Shown: positions 41,101-56,100 of the stretch, piece after piece
Layout of the letters: each line of letters opens with the position of its first letter
How positions within the stretch are numbered: the first letter of the stretch is position 1
Source: Conchocele bisecta
Lineage: Eukaryota; Mollusca; Bivalvia; Lucinida; Thyasiridae
Assembly: GCA_029237695.1 (NCBI GenBank)
Contig: CM055266.1
Location: 110,687,370 to 110,751,369 of the forward strand
DNA length: 64,000 nucleotides
Reading direction: 5' to 3'
Notes under the pieces: model-generated
Told to the model about the DNA's origin: nothing
Databases searched by the model: none
Seen by the model: the letters and a program-made list of their open reading frames with translations, nothing else
Program-made: the position numbers and the translations under genes

Positions 41101-44100
41101 CCCCTGATCCATTATAGCCCAATCCCATTTGAGAAACATTGTATAGCGTTTTGTATCACCAATTTTCAGCATATTTGTAGCATTTAAAAGAAACACAAGC
41201 GTAGATCCAGATCTAGGATCTGCACTGTTCGCCATCCCATCAATGAAACACCCGTCATGCTTTTAACGAGCTATATAGATCGTTATCAGGCTACAGAAGT
41301 GCGACATTTCTCCAGTCATAGCCACATATGAGACACGCCGTGTGATATTGTACCTTCGAACATCTGCGTAATTTCATGAAATACGTTTACAAAATTTTCC
41401 GTAAATGGCGTAAAAAGTTTACAAACTTTTCAGACTCGGTACCTATATTCGGCATGTAATCTAAAAATGTTGACAACTTTTGACTTTACTTATGAAAAAT
41501 TATGTAAATTTTGTAAACGTATTTCATGAAATTACGCAAATGTCCGAATATAAAAAATCACATGGCGTGTCTCAACGGGCTCAACGTTGTCCGTGCTTTA
41601 ATTTAATATTGATTGTATAATATTTACTATGTTATAGTAAAACGTTTGGTGTGTTATAACCTACAGGCGATTCCCACGGCGATCACGGCTGCAGTCTCGG
41701 TGGGCGAGATCGCGGGAGGCGACAACAGCACAGATGTGGCGAGCGGTGAGACGAAGAGGATCCTTCTGGCGGGCGTCGTACCGGAAGGCGAGATGTACGA
41801 CATGGGGTACATGTTTACAGTGCCGGCGGAATTCATCGGCAAACTGGAGGTATACGACGCCGCTATCGTGTCCATCGGCGCCAACCTGCCGTGTGTAGAC
41901 CCGCTCGTGCCGGCGGTATTCACGTGAGTAGATATGAAATTGGACCGGTCTTATAAATAGTGTAACGTTGTTGTTATCACCAAGTTGCACCTTCTGGAAC
42001 CTTTTTAAGATGAACAACGCAGTAGTTCTGCAATCATACTTTTATTGGCACACAATCGATCGTTTTGTGGATTTGGCCTAAATCTCAGAGAACCGAGTTA
42101 ACACCCGGGCACAGACTATAAAACTGCACCCCATTGCGATCCAGCGCGGGTCCAACCTTAACTCCAGCCCAACCTGAGTGTATACCGTTAAGTGAGTAAA
42201 TAGAGAATAGTAGGTTAGTGCCGTGAATGGGAAAAAATATCTGGCAAGGCTCAGGAAACGGGATGGGCGAGCACATCCCGTTTCCGTGCCGCGCCAGATA
42301 TTTTTTCACATTCACGGCACTAACCTACTATTCTATTCATCCAGTCAACACCTACAAATGGCTGTAAAATGCAAAAATTGTATTGACTGGATATCAAAAA
42401 TGTTTCACGGCACATACGCACTGTGTTGACGGGATAATTTGTACACTGAACAGCCAACCCAAACGGACGGCCATATATATTCTATGCATGACATTTAGTG
42501 ACATTGTATCATTAGTATATGGTTTCAGCCTGCTACAACGAATATTATTTACCAACATGTCTGCCACACCGATATGAACATTGAGGGGCAGGCCATATCG
42601 CTACAATAGGTTACCGAACTTGGTACATCGCGAGTAACTTGCTTTACAAGAACGTGCGATGACGTTACATTTGGAGTGATTTGTGGGTTTGACGTCAGGT
42701 CGTTTCTAAGGTTAGTGCAAGCAACGTGACGTCAAACCGAAAACTTCCTCCAATTTAATTTTGAATGATGTCCGCCAATGGATTCGTCTACTATGTTCAT
42801 GGTTTTGCCTTTAGGCGGTCATATATATGTATCCCGTCAACAGAGTGCATATGTGCCGTGAAACACGGTGCCGTGAAACATTTTTGATACGACCTAATCA
42901 CTGCGTATGTATATGTGTGGTTGTCATACTAGTCGAATCTTGACGATGCGGCTGGGGTTATTTTTTGCATTTTAAAGCTATGTGTAGGTGTTAACGGGTT
43001 AAATAGAATAGTAGGTTAGTGCCGTGAATGGGAAAAATATCTGGCGCGGCATTAACCCACTATTCTCTAAGTATGTGCATACCAGTGTGACTAGGATACG
43101 AAAATAATTTTCTTTTTCTGAAAGAACTTCTGCAAGTGACTTTCTTTCTGAAAATAAAACTTCTATAAAGAATTTACAGATTATGAACGGACTTATTTCT
43201 GAAAAGGAATTTATGTCTGAAAAGGACTTTTGAAAAAAAACATATTTCTGAAATGTACTTTTCAAAAGGACTTACGTCGGAAAAGGAATTTTGAAACTAT
43301 GCCCTGGAAGTTGAAAAAAGTTACTCGAGATGTATACGTCTCGTCAACTGAATACACGGGTTTCATACCACTATGACCAATTCACAGCACATTGAATGAT
43401 GTCAACTAATGATTTTTAGACGGAATCCAGTACTACTATTTTATTTGTTTTTGCTTCAGAATTTTTAAATGGGTTATGAAAAATACATCTGAAAATGACT
43501 TTATGACTGAAAATGACATGTTTTCTTAACAAGAACTTGTGAAAAGGACATTGGTCTTAAAAACACTTTCAGACATAATGGCCAGTTGTAAGAAGTAATG
43601 GTATTTGGTAAATAGTTTGAGATTCGCAAATATGTTCTGTATGTGGGCAAGAAAATGTGTCCATCCTATACAGTGGTGTTGGTCAAGGATATTCCACATA
43701 TTCATGACAGACATATTCTGACACATGGATGGAACATCCTTGTCCCACAGCAATGCATATGATGGATATTTTTAATATTTTCGTTGTCTGTATCAGGTCA
43801 ACGGGTGGCATATACCAGAACACGGCGACCTTTGACCTCGGCTACGTTTGTAGCGCCCCAGTGTTGCCCGGGGATACCGCCGCCAACACGGTAAGCATCA
43901 CAATAGTCCAGGGGCCCGTTTCACTAAGCTTCTTACGATTAAAATGTTCGTAAGTGCAAAATTATAATAGTCTGTGAATTTCATATTAACAATGTTTTCT
44001 TGTAAACAATGATTGGATTTACATTTATTGAGCATAGGCTGCATATGCAGCCTATGCTCAATAAATGTAAATCCAATCAATTGAAATTTCCAGACGATCC

Positions 44101-47100
44101 TAAATTTGCACTTACGAAGATTTTAGTCGTAGGAAGTTTAGTGAAACGGGCCCCTGGCTCATAAATAGGAAACCGAATGACGAGTAATTTCCGTTATTAT
44201 AACACTTGTTTCTCGTCGTTAATGTAGGAAGTTGTTGGTTTGGTGTCACGTTCCTTAGTTTACATCAAACCGACAAATTCCCCCAAGTTTAATGTCAAGG
44301 ACGCCCAGCCGGATGATGTTCTAAACGAACTGTTGCTGGTGTGTGGTGTTTGAAGTTCTGGGGCCGTTTCACTAAACTTTGTACTACTAAAATGTTCGTA
44401 AGTGCAAAAATTCGCCCTTGGAGTATGCAGAAGTAGTCCGGTATAAAAACAATAGTGCGGACGTTTTGATGTCACAGACACAGTTTGCTTGCTTGCAAAT
44501 ATTGATCCATTACTACCCAGTTTCACTTGAGGAACATTTCGGGGTGCTTTTAACACCAGTTTTTAGGATATTTGTAGCATTTAAAAGAAAACACTAAACC
44601 TGTTGGTTTGGCCAAAAAAATGAAAACAATATTGGGGACGAGGTTGGATTTTTCTTTCTTAGGAGTAAGTGAACCTATTGTTTAATTCATGCAGAACCAG
44701 TACATACTGGCTGAAGGTCATGTACAAGTAGATCCCACAGCATCCATACGGATAGTGAAAGTAGGATAGATTGGCCTTATTGAATGGCATTCGGTTAAAT
44801 TATATAGTAAAACTATTTGGTGTGGTCTAACCTATGGGATACAGTAATGAGCCAGTGTTCACATATGTTATACGTAATTATATTTTATACCATTTAGGAA
44901 GCAAGTATGTTTGAATCATATGATGATCAGGGGTCCCATATGTTCTTAATGGGCTTACGGGTATAGAGACCAGTGTAGATCCAGATCAGCCTTTGCATCC
45001 GTATTGTCTGATCAGGATCTGCACTGTCTACCATTCCATCAATAAAAGGTCGTCATACTTCTAACAAGCAATGCAGATCGTTATCAGGCTACATGGGCGT
45101 ACTATGAGGGATCGTAGTCCAATTTAATTTATTTGTAGAAATCCGATCCAAATGGTATATTGTATCGCAATAATTCCAGCACAAAAATATTTACACAATT
45201 CCCTAACATTTGATTGGTCCATAGCAAGTCTCTGTCCAAAATTTATATCCCAGTAAACTCCCATGCCGAACTACTTTCCGTAACCGTCAGGCGCAGTTAA
45301 AATAATTCTTAAAATAACCGGAAAATAAACACATTTTCTTGATGAATTTATTTCAAATGCTGGAATTATAAGGAATGAATGGCCTTTTTGTTGAATTTAT
45401 CGGGGATATAAACTTGGAAAAGTCGCGGGAATACTGGACGAGGCCTTCCGGCCTTCGTCCAGTATTCCCGCGACTTTTCCAAGTTTATACCCCGATAAAT
45501 TCCACAAAACGGCCATTCATTCATATATTAATGTTTGTAAACAGAACGAATGTAACTTGAATCATTCTGAAAAGGAGCCACTGTAGTGTTGTCGACTAGC
45601 GTTGATCCAGATCATCATACATATCTGCACAATGTGATCCGGGACTGTTATTTGTCACATTAATATGTTCACACTTATAATATTTTTCATAAATAAAGTT
45701 AAAAGTTGACACAATGTTCAGAGTAAATGCGGAATATAATTCCGCATGTACTCAGAATATTTTGTCAACTTCTGACGTCATGTACGGAAAATATGTCATT
45801 TTTTTGTAAAAGTATTTCATGAAATTACGCAGATGTCCGAAGGTACAAAGTTACATGGCCTGTCTCATTTCAGATCGTGTTCGCCGTATACGTGCGACTG
45901 CAGCCTAACGGGCTGGCGGCGCTAGGGGAGACCGTGAACGTGGACGCCGTCATCAACGTGTTCGGCACCCAGGTGTCCGTGCTGTCCCAGGGTCTGACCG
46001 TCACGGACCCAACCACGTTTGTCGATAAAGTCATGGTGAGTTGTCCTGAGTAAATGAGATAAGCCGTGTGATTTTGTGCCTAACGGGGATCGCGATTGTT
46101 CGTGAAAAATACTTACAGAAAAAGTGACATTTTCTGCCAATGACGTCGTATGTGGATGAAATGTTCACAGCAAATGCGGAACAGGATGTCGCCAGATTTC
46201 GACGTCATAATATAATACGGAAAATATCGTAAATATTGTGATGAAAAATCGTACATCTTCTAAGTCACGTTTCTTGTCACAAACACAGTGTATTCACCGG
46301 TCAGTTACCATTACGTGGTACGATGGAACCTCTGTAAAACGGATACCCTGGGGACAACCCAGGGTGTCAGGTTTAGAGAGGTTCCACTGCGAAACTTGCA
46401 TATAACTTCTTCAAGACACGCGCAGGTGCTTTGCGATCATGAACATACATTATCCTCGCATATAAATGGCAACGCATATCAAATTGAAACACAACTTACT
46501 TATCTCTCTGTCCAGTTTACAGGGGTTCGGCTTTATTTATGTCACATGGTTGTAAATGCGATACGAACGTATGCTGCATGTATTCACTTATAATCAATTG
46601 AAGATGACGACAAATACCAAGACGATGCTACAGAATGCCAATCCGATGTTTTGTTTTCAATATTATCTTTGCGTACAACAAAAATATCGTCAATTACAAA
46701 TATCGACTTGAAAGACCCAACAAAGATACACAAACTAATGAGCTACAATGGAACCTCTCTAAACCGGACACCGTACTAATATATCTGACCTCATTTTGAG
46801 AGGTTTCTAGGTAACGCATTTCAGATAATAATGCATGTTCATGATTGCAAAATATATAAGTATACCCCAGAATGTCTGATTGACAGGGGAACATCTCTAA
46901 CCGGACACCCTGGGGACCTCCCAGGGTGTCCGGTGTAGAGAGGTTTCACTATAGGAATGAATGGCCTTTTTTTGTGGAATTTATCAGGGTATAAACTTGG
47001 AAAAGTCGTGGGAATACTGGACGAGGCCTTCCGGCCATTTCAGATAATAATGCATGTTCATGATTGCAAAATATATAAGTATACCCCAGAATGTCTGATT

Positions 47101-50100
47101 GACAGGGGAACATCTCTAACCGGACACCCTGGGACCTCCCAGGGTGTCCGGTGTAGAGAGGTTTCACTATAGGAATGAATGGCCTTTTTTTGTGGAATTT
47201 ATCAGGGTATAAACTTGGAAAAGTCGTGGGAATACTGGACGAAGGCCGGAAGGCCTCGTCCAGTATTCCCGTGACTTTTCCAAGTTTATATCCCCGATAA
47301 ATTCCACAAAAAGACCATTCATTCCTTATAATTCCAGCATTTGAAATAAATTCATCAAGAAAATGTGTTTATTTTCCGTTTTCTTAAGAATTATTTTAAC
47401 TGCGCCTCACGGTTACGGAAAGTAGTTCGGCGTGGGAGTTTACTGGGATATAAATTTTGGACAGAGACTTGCTACGGGCCAATCAAATGTTAGGGAATTG
47501 TGTAAATATTTTTGTGCTGGAATTATTGAATTATGGCTTTGATAGATTGCGCGTATTTGGTTGATTTCTGTGCGAGTGTATTCATTGTCTATGACAGAGC
47601 CTGGCTGGCGTGACCAACACAACCCTGATATCGCTGAATCAGTTGGATCCACAACCAATGGCGATCACCGAGAACCGGACATTCATCACGACGATCACAA
47701 TCCCGGCAAACTCCGTGTCCCGCTTCCTCTTTGACGTCGACCTCGTGTATGACGACAGCGCCTGTATGACGGTACAGGAAATCCGAGTCAACGGTACGTG
47801 CACATGTGTTAAGCCTTTCAACACTAAGTAACTATAATGGACTGTGATATGCTAATTTTCCGACCAATCCAATCGTCACAACATGATTTTCAGATTAGTC
47901 CATTTATGAAAATGGGGTGTTTGTTCTAAAAAATATGTAAATTACTTGCAAAAAGTGCAGATCCTGATCTGAATCAGGGGGCCGTTTCACTAAACTTCGT
48001 ACGACTAAAATGTTCGTAAGTGCAAAATTATGATATTCTGTAAATCTCACATTAACAATGTTTTTTTGTAAACAATTGTTGGATTTACATTTATTGAGCA
48101 TAGGCTGCATATGCAGCCTATGCTCAATAAATGTAAATCCAGCAATTGAAATTTCCAGATGATCCTAAATTTGCACTTACGAACATTTTAGTCGTACACA
48201 GTTTAGTGAAACGGGCCCCTGCACTGTTTGGAAACCCCGCTCGGGTTCAAAACTTTGATGTTCGTGATATGAATGCCACAGAAATTTTGAAGAATACTAG
48301 TATACACTTTATTAATAGTTTTATTTTATTTTTACAAATGTTGACAATATGATAGCTAATGTTGGAAGTGTTAATTGTAGCACGAGCCCGGATCTGGAAA
48401 TACTTCCATGGGGATCGTAGCTATTTGTTTCCCTTTGCAAATCTATGTATAGAGATCCGGTTCGTTGGTTTATTTTAACATTTGTTTCTTACTGAATAAC
48501 TTGCAAAAATAAAGATTGCAAGCAGGGTAGACACCAGATCAGACTGCACATGTGTACAGTCTCATCTCGGTCTACACTGATTGCAATACAATTAATAAGT
48601 GTGTACATGTACATATGAATCTGGCAAAAAATGCAGTTCCGGATCAAATTTCGCAGATGTGTAGGACGATCTGGAGCAACACTAGTCGAAAACACTAAAA
48701 TGGCTTCTTTACACAACAACTCGTGCTATAATTATTTGGTTTCATTACAAGCAATTAGGCCATACAATATACCAGTTGATGGGAAAGTCTAGCTACGATT
48801 GTCAGTGATAATATTCATAAATTACGTCAAACATTTACACAAAATACGGACCTCGAATCCCTCAATAAAATAAATTAAGTTGTCAGAAGAATTGCATCCG
48901 TTGACTGATGACATAAGAAACTCGCCATAACCTCGTTTCTCATGAAATAAGTAAACTCGGTTAATACATATCATATTAAATCATCACTCCTGTAGAGTCC
49001 TCGATCTCCATCCCTATATACTGCAGGGCTCCAGATAAGCTGCGTATTTGCTTAAACACCCAATTAAAATTGCCAAAAACCCAATTGAAATCAGCGAGTA
49101 TCAAAAAGAAATACCAATTTTGTGGTACCTTTATCATGCTGCAGGAAACAATAAACAGACCACAAATATATCATATTTTGCTTATTTTCCATGAAAACCG
49201 ATCTTGGTATTTCATTAGAATTGTCTCCTTGGAGACAATTCTAATGAAATGCCAAGATCTGTTTTCATTTCGAAGCAAACTATTCAATAATTGATGTGTG
49301 TTGATGTGTAAACAGTAGAGTGATTTTATTTTACCCAATTAAAATTTTGAAATACCCAATTGCTTCAGAAATGATGGAGTAACAATACTCAATTACTAGT
49401 TCCTTATCTGGAGCCCTGATACTCGTTGCAGGCAGTGTGGGTAGGAACGTGATTTGCCCGGCCCCGAATATCACTAAAGGCCTCGCGTATACGCCCACGT
49501 ACAACAGCTCACTGGAAAACGGACAGAACGTCTACGGCTATCTGGATGTGGGCATCGTCACTAACACAGGTAACACGGGTCTCCCTTTAGTCCAGCCGCA
49601 ACTCACTAATGGGCATATATGTATAGTAATTAGTAGTAAGTAGACATGTATACAGTATGTTTAATTGCTACAGCAAGACTCGTTCACATACTGAATGACT
49701 GTATGTTTTGATTTGTGGCTGTGACTGAAGATAAATGGCTTATGGGTTTTGCTCCAGTATATATATCAAGTTCAGCCTGTGCATCAACACAGTCTGATCA
49801 GGATCTGCACTGTTCGTCATTCTAGCAATGGCACGCCCACCATGTTTCTAACCAACGATATAGACCGTTAGCAGGCTGCACGGGTGTGATATCTGATCAG
49901 GAGTCACACTTGTCATAAATTATTTAAGCCTAATTTCTCGAGTCATAGCGACATATAACGGTGCTGATCATCGTCCATTGTACTATAATGTGGCCGGATT
50001 AGCTCAGTAGGTAGAGCCTCGGACTGCGGATCGGGAGACTCCGTGTTCGATTCCCGCCTCGACCTACTCCGAATGGCCGATTCGGCGTGTCCTTGGGCAA

Positions 50101-53100
50101 GACAACTTCGTGCTAGCCTAGTCCTATCGAATAGGGACTTAAATAGTCAGTCCCGACATGCAAAGTCATCGAGCCACTGGCTCGATGACGTTGCATGTCG
50201 GGACTGACTATTGTTACTATTTGACTACTGACTATTGTTGTTAAATCAAAGCATTTACATTTACATGGCAACCGTAGACGTCCGAGTGTCTGAGCGTTAT
50301 ACGGTTGTCATTTCCCTTTTTGTAGCCGATTTCGCCAAAATCGCTACAGCATACTAGCTATTAAGTATAGTTTGAGGAAGTAATAATTTATATTTCCCGA
50401 AATGCATTATTTCATATAGAACTAACAACTGCATATATTTGATGATTAAAACTATGCATAATTATTATACTGGATTTATTACATTATGACAGCCAAAATG
50501 GCTGTGATAATGTAATACATTTAGTATGATAAAAATTAATGAATTTATCTTTAAATTGAAATTTCTCCCTCAAAGTGTACATGAGAAGTATATGTATACT
50601 TTGCAATTTTGGTGCATATGCTATAGGAATGAATGGCCTTTTTGTGGAATTTATCGGGGTATAAACTTGGAAAAGTTGCGGGAATACTGGACGAAGCGAT
50701 AAAAAATTACAATTTTCGAAAAAAGATCTAAACAAAAAAAAAAACTTTTTTTGTGATTTTTTTTCGAAAATTGTAATTTTTTAAGGCCTCGTCCAGTATT
50801 CCCGCGACTTTTCCAAGTTTATATCCCCGATAAATTCCACAGAAAGGCCATTCATTCCTTATAATTCCAGCATTTGAAATAAATTCATCAAGAAAATGTG
50901 TTTATTTTCCGTTTTCTTAAGAATTATTTTAACTGCGCCTGACGGTTACGGAAAGTAGTTCGGCATGGGAGTTTACTGGGATATAAATTTTGGACAGAGA
51001 CTTGCTACGGACCAATCAAATGTTAGGGAATTGTGTAAATATTTTTGTGCTGGAATTATTACATAATATGCAGTCTTTGCAAATCATTTTCTCAGCCTGT
51101 TCACGTAGTGCTACAACTGCACTTCTCGTGGTGATATAGAGTGGTGACCCCATATAATGTCCATTCAAAAAGCATGATGATGTATAAATGAAAACAGTAT
51201 ACTATTAAACGAGGCTGGAAGATGAACTTCATAGCTAATGTAAGCGGTCGCAGTTATGCTTGACTCATCTGAGAAACTTTTTTTGTGTTATGATGCCGAT
51301 AATATATTTTGACAGTTGTACATTTTGTCCGAAAAGCCATGCGACAGTTAAATGTACATGCCCACGCAGTAGGCACAACATGTTCTTTACATCAGAGACA
51401 TCATCTGAGACATGTTCTGGCAAAATAAACATTCATTCAACATTACCCCACGTATGTATTGTCATTATCATACATTTTATATCAGACGTAAATTTCTACA
51501 CTGATATCCGTGTTTCCTTAAAATGTTAACAGACATTACTATTGACTCTCTGTATTTAAGTTTTTATGTGCAATTATCATACTTTATAATCTGTCGAAAA
51601 TTTTAATTTTTCATTTAATTAGTATACATAATTAAAACACAAATCATGCCTCATTTGCATATGAAAATAGCCTGATACCACCGCGAGTCACTATCAGTAA
51701 ATTAAATATTACTAAATGATTATATCTTTATAATATTATATATTATATAATTTTCAGAACTGGTGGAATAGTGACACAATTATACACTTATTTAATTCCT
51801 ATAAAGAACAGTTTGTGCCGACTGAGTGGACATGTACCTATAACAGAAAGCTTGCTAAAGACACTTTAATAGAAATTCTGCTAAAATGTATAAATGTCCA
51901 CGGTGTGTCGTTCTAGGTCTATCGCACAGTTTGGACACGTTCAAAGCCGGTGACGATGACGTGATTATAGAGTTTGACGTCCAAATGGCCGACTGTACCG
52001 ACTCAGCGAACGGTGTAATGAAAGTGGTCAGCATTGGAAATAAAGTGGCCAACTACATATTTATATATGACCACAATGTCCAGATTACCCGCGATGGCGC
52101 GGAGAAACCAGATATAGACTTCGTGACAACATTGGCTCCAGAAACGACAAGGTCAGCTATCCGTATAATTACAATATGTATATGTATACTATCGTATATT
52201 TCAGGAACAAACATTGTCATTTCAAGGAGAAGATGCATGTATAATACATATACTATAGGAATGAATGGCCTTTTTGTGGAATTTATCGGGGTATAAACTT
52301 GGAAAAGTCGCGGGAATACTGGACGAAGGCCGGAAGGCCTCGTCCAGTATTCCCGCGACTTTTCCAAGTTTATATCCCCGATAAATTCCATAAAAAGGCC
52401 ATTCATTCCTATAATATTAAATTTAAGTTCATTCCTTATAATTCCAGCATTTGAAATAAATTCATTAAGAAAATGGGTTTATTTTCCGTTTTCTTAAGAA
52501 TTATTTTAACTGCGCCTGACGGTTACGGAAAGTAGTTCGGCATGGAGTTTATTGGGATATAAATTTTGGACGGAGACTTGCAACGGACCAATCAAATGTT
52601 AGGGAATTGTGTAAATATTTTTGTGCTGGAATTATTTATTGTTTGCCCTAGTTTCCCGCGCGACGCTGTCTCCAATAGTTATTAAATTAATCATGAAATG
52701 TTGCAATACGTGCAAAGTTATATTTATTAGCAGAGATGCCGCCTTGTTGACGCAATTTCGAGGGATATGCACAATATTACCGCATGCGTGAAATCGATTC
52801 GGTATGAAACCACCAACCACGAATAGTATCATAATTTGAGAGCAGATTTAGGGCAGTGCTACATTCAAATTAGCATGTACACGCGACGTGGCGGGCCAAA
52901 CAGTAAGCCATTTATAATTTGCATATGAACATTTAACCAGTTCAACACCACATACCTGTATAGTGGTAATGGCAAACAGTCTAGATCCAGATGAGCCGGC
53001 TCGTAACGAGCCGTCTCATCAGGATCTGCACTTTTTGCAAGTCATTTTCATATGTTTGACAACAACAACAAAAAATTCATAAATGGACTAGTCTGAAAAT

Positions 53101-56100
53101 CATTTTATGACGATTGGATTTTGGTTGTAAAATGTACATATCAAAATTCATTCCAGTTACTTAGGTTTGAAAGGGTTAATAACTTATTTATTAAAAATTA
53201 AATATGTAAACTATAGTATAACTATATATATTACATATACACGCATGTTCAAGCCTGGCGTGTTTATCCCGTCCACACAGTGCGTATGTGCCGTGAAACA
53301 CGGTGCCGTGAAACATTTTTGATATCCAGTCAATACAAGTTTTGCATTTTACAGCCATTTGTAGGTGTTGACGGGATAAATAGAAGAATAGTAGGTTAGT
53401 GCCGTGAATGGGAAAAAATATCTGGCGCGGCACGGAAACGGGATGTGCTCGGCAGAGCCTCGCCCATCCCGTTTCCTGAGCCTTGCCAGATATGTTTTCC
53501 CATTCACGGCACTAACCTACTATTCTCTATCTATTTTCCTTATTTCTGAACCAAAGTATATGTTGTGACCACTCATTTGAACCGTATTGGCGTATTTTAC
53601 GCATTTATTTAGCAGAATACGCATTGATACGAATCAAATGTGGGAGTACAAAATACTCACAGCAATGTGAATATACACAATGATTTTCAAATTGAGTAGT
53701 TAATACAGTAATGCAGTTGAAAATTTACTTAGTTGAGCTGCAATAAACAGTGTTTGCATTTTGCAGCTCAAATAAGTGAATTTTAAGAAAAATCAATAAT
53801 ACATTTGTAAAAGTAAAATACGCTTTGAATTTGAAATCAGAAAGTTGTAGTGAACACGGTAGTTATAAGGTAGGCATTATGGTGACATGCGAAACTACTA
53901 TATACCTGAGACCCACCTGGTCCATGTAACCTCTCTAACCCAAACAACGTAGTTTTGCAATCATACTTTTTTTGTCACGCAATCGATCGTATAGTGGATT
54001 TGTTCGAAACTAGTATAAATCTCAATGTCCGGGGTCGGCACGCGTGCTCAGACTATCAAACGGCGCCCAATGCGACTCAACGTGTGTTCGACCCTTCTAG
54101 CCAGCCAACATTGAGTGGGATGGCTCTGTGCCAAGCACATTGTACACTGACTACCCATCTCTGGGAAGCCCGTTATATACTATACTGTATTGTGACATTT
54201 CACGAGATTGCATCAGAACTGCACTCAATCACTCTGGCTACAGCTGGTTGGAGTAGTATTAGTTATTAACTATTTGAACCCGAAATCCCGCTATAGCGGT
54301 TTATGCAAAAAGTGCAGATCCAGATGAGCCGGCTCGTAACGAGCCGTCTCATCAGGATCTGCACTTTTTGAAAGTAATTTTAAAAACACCTCCTTTTCAT
54401 AAATGGACAAACCTTAAAATCATTTTGTGACGATTGGATTGGTCGGAACATTATCATATCACAGTCCATTCCAGTTCCTTAGGGTTTAAAGGGTTAAACA
54501 TGTCTGTTATACCAATTTGAACAGGCTATTTCGTTACATCAGACTAACGTTTCAGTACGGACGTGTATATACAAGGGACCGTGTCTCACTCGGCGCTGTC
54601 GACGGCGGAAGGACACAACACCAGCGTGTTTATATACCTGCCGGAGTACCAGGTTGCGCCGACGACTTTCACGTCCGTGTCGTTGTCGAAATGCACCATT
54701 ACCACGGACGGCAGTGTCCCCGCTTCTGTGTTAGAGATTACTGTAAGTGTCACAATCTACAGCGGAACCTCTATAAAACGAGCACAATGTAAACATATTT
54801 TTGATGGGTTTCGTGGTCATTTATCTCGGATAAAAATGTATGTACGTTTTAGAATGGCCATATGCCTGATTTACAATGAAACATCTCTAAACCGGACACC
54901 CTGAGAAGTTTCACTATAGTGTGTTAACGAATCCTGCCCAAATTGTACGACTATATCAACAATTTAAAAACAACTGGTTTTTTTCTCGATACTAATTCCG
55001 GCACAAAAATATTTACACTATTCCCTAACATTTAATTGCCCAGTAGCAAGTCTCTGTCCAAAATTGATATCCCAGTAAACTCCCACGCCGAACTACTTTC
55101 CGTAACCGTGAGGCGCAGTTAAAATAATTCTTAAGAAAACGGAAAATAAACAAATTTTCTTGTTGAACTTATTTCAAATGCTGGAATTATAAGGAATGAA
55201 TGGCCTTTTTGTTGAATTTATCGGGGATACTTGGAAAAGTCGCGGGAACACTGGACGAGGCCTTATTTCAAATGCTGGAATTATAAGGAATGTATGGCCT
55301 TTTTGTGGAATTTATCGGGGATATAAACTTGGAAAAGTCGCGGGAATACTAGACGAGGCCTTCCGGCCTTCGTCCAGTATTCCCGCGACTTTTCCAAGTT
55401 TATACCCCGATATGGAAGGCCTCGTCCAGTATTCCCGCGACTTTTCCAAGTTTATACCCCGATAAATTCCACAAAAAGGCCATTCATTCCTATAATATTA
55501 AATTTAAGTTGATTTGTTTACGGAAAATGATTTGTGTATGTGAATTTAACATGGGGGAAAGCGGGTTGGGGGAGCTGCAGGAGGAGTCGAACAACGAAAC
55601 ATTTTGAAAATTGACTTTGAAACATGCCTAGATAGCTTGGGAATCTGAGAAAACCAAAGTTAAATTTTGAAAATCAGTCCACTAGTTCCGACAACAAAAG
55701 ACTGGAACGGATTGGAATACAAAGTAGTGTATGCCTCGTCATCCGCAAGCTTCAAGACCACGCCCCATAGTCACCTATGGCACGCTCTCCAGTAGCCTAT
55801 TTCACCAACATTGCAAAGTATACTTTTCTAGCAAAGTATACTTTGAGGGAGAAATTTTCAATTTTAACATAAATGTATTAATTTTTATTATACTGAATTT
55901 ATTACATTATCACAGCCATTGGCTGTGATAATGTAATACATTCATTATAATAATTATGCATACTTGTAATCATCATATATATGCAGTCGTTAGTTCTATA
56001 TGAAATAATGCATTTCGGGTAAAATAAATGATTACTCCCTCAAAGTATACTTTGCTAGATAAGTATACTTTGCATTGTAGGTGAAATCGGCTACAGAGCT

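Noticed and set aside
41654..42017. Minus-strand frames opposite exon 11
   Set aside because: Shadows of the exon, which is supported by both splice sites, phase and the VSIGANLPC motif.
49990..50063. Functional tRNA gene at the SINE head
   Set aside because: The anticodon stem does not pair well, and the sequence runs on into a SINE-type body.
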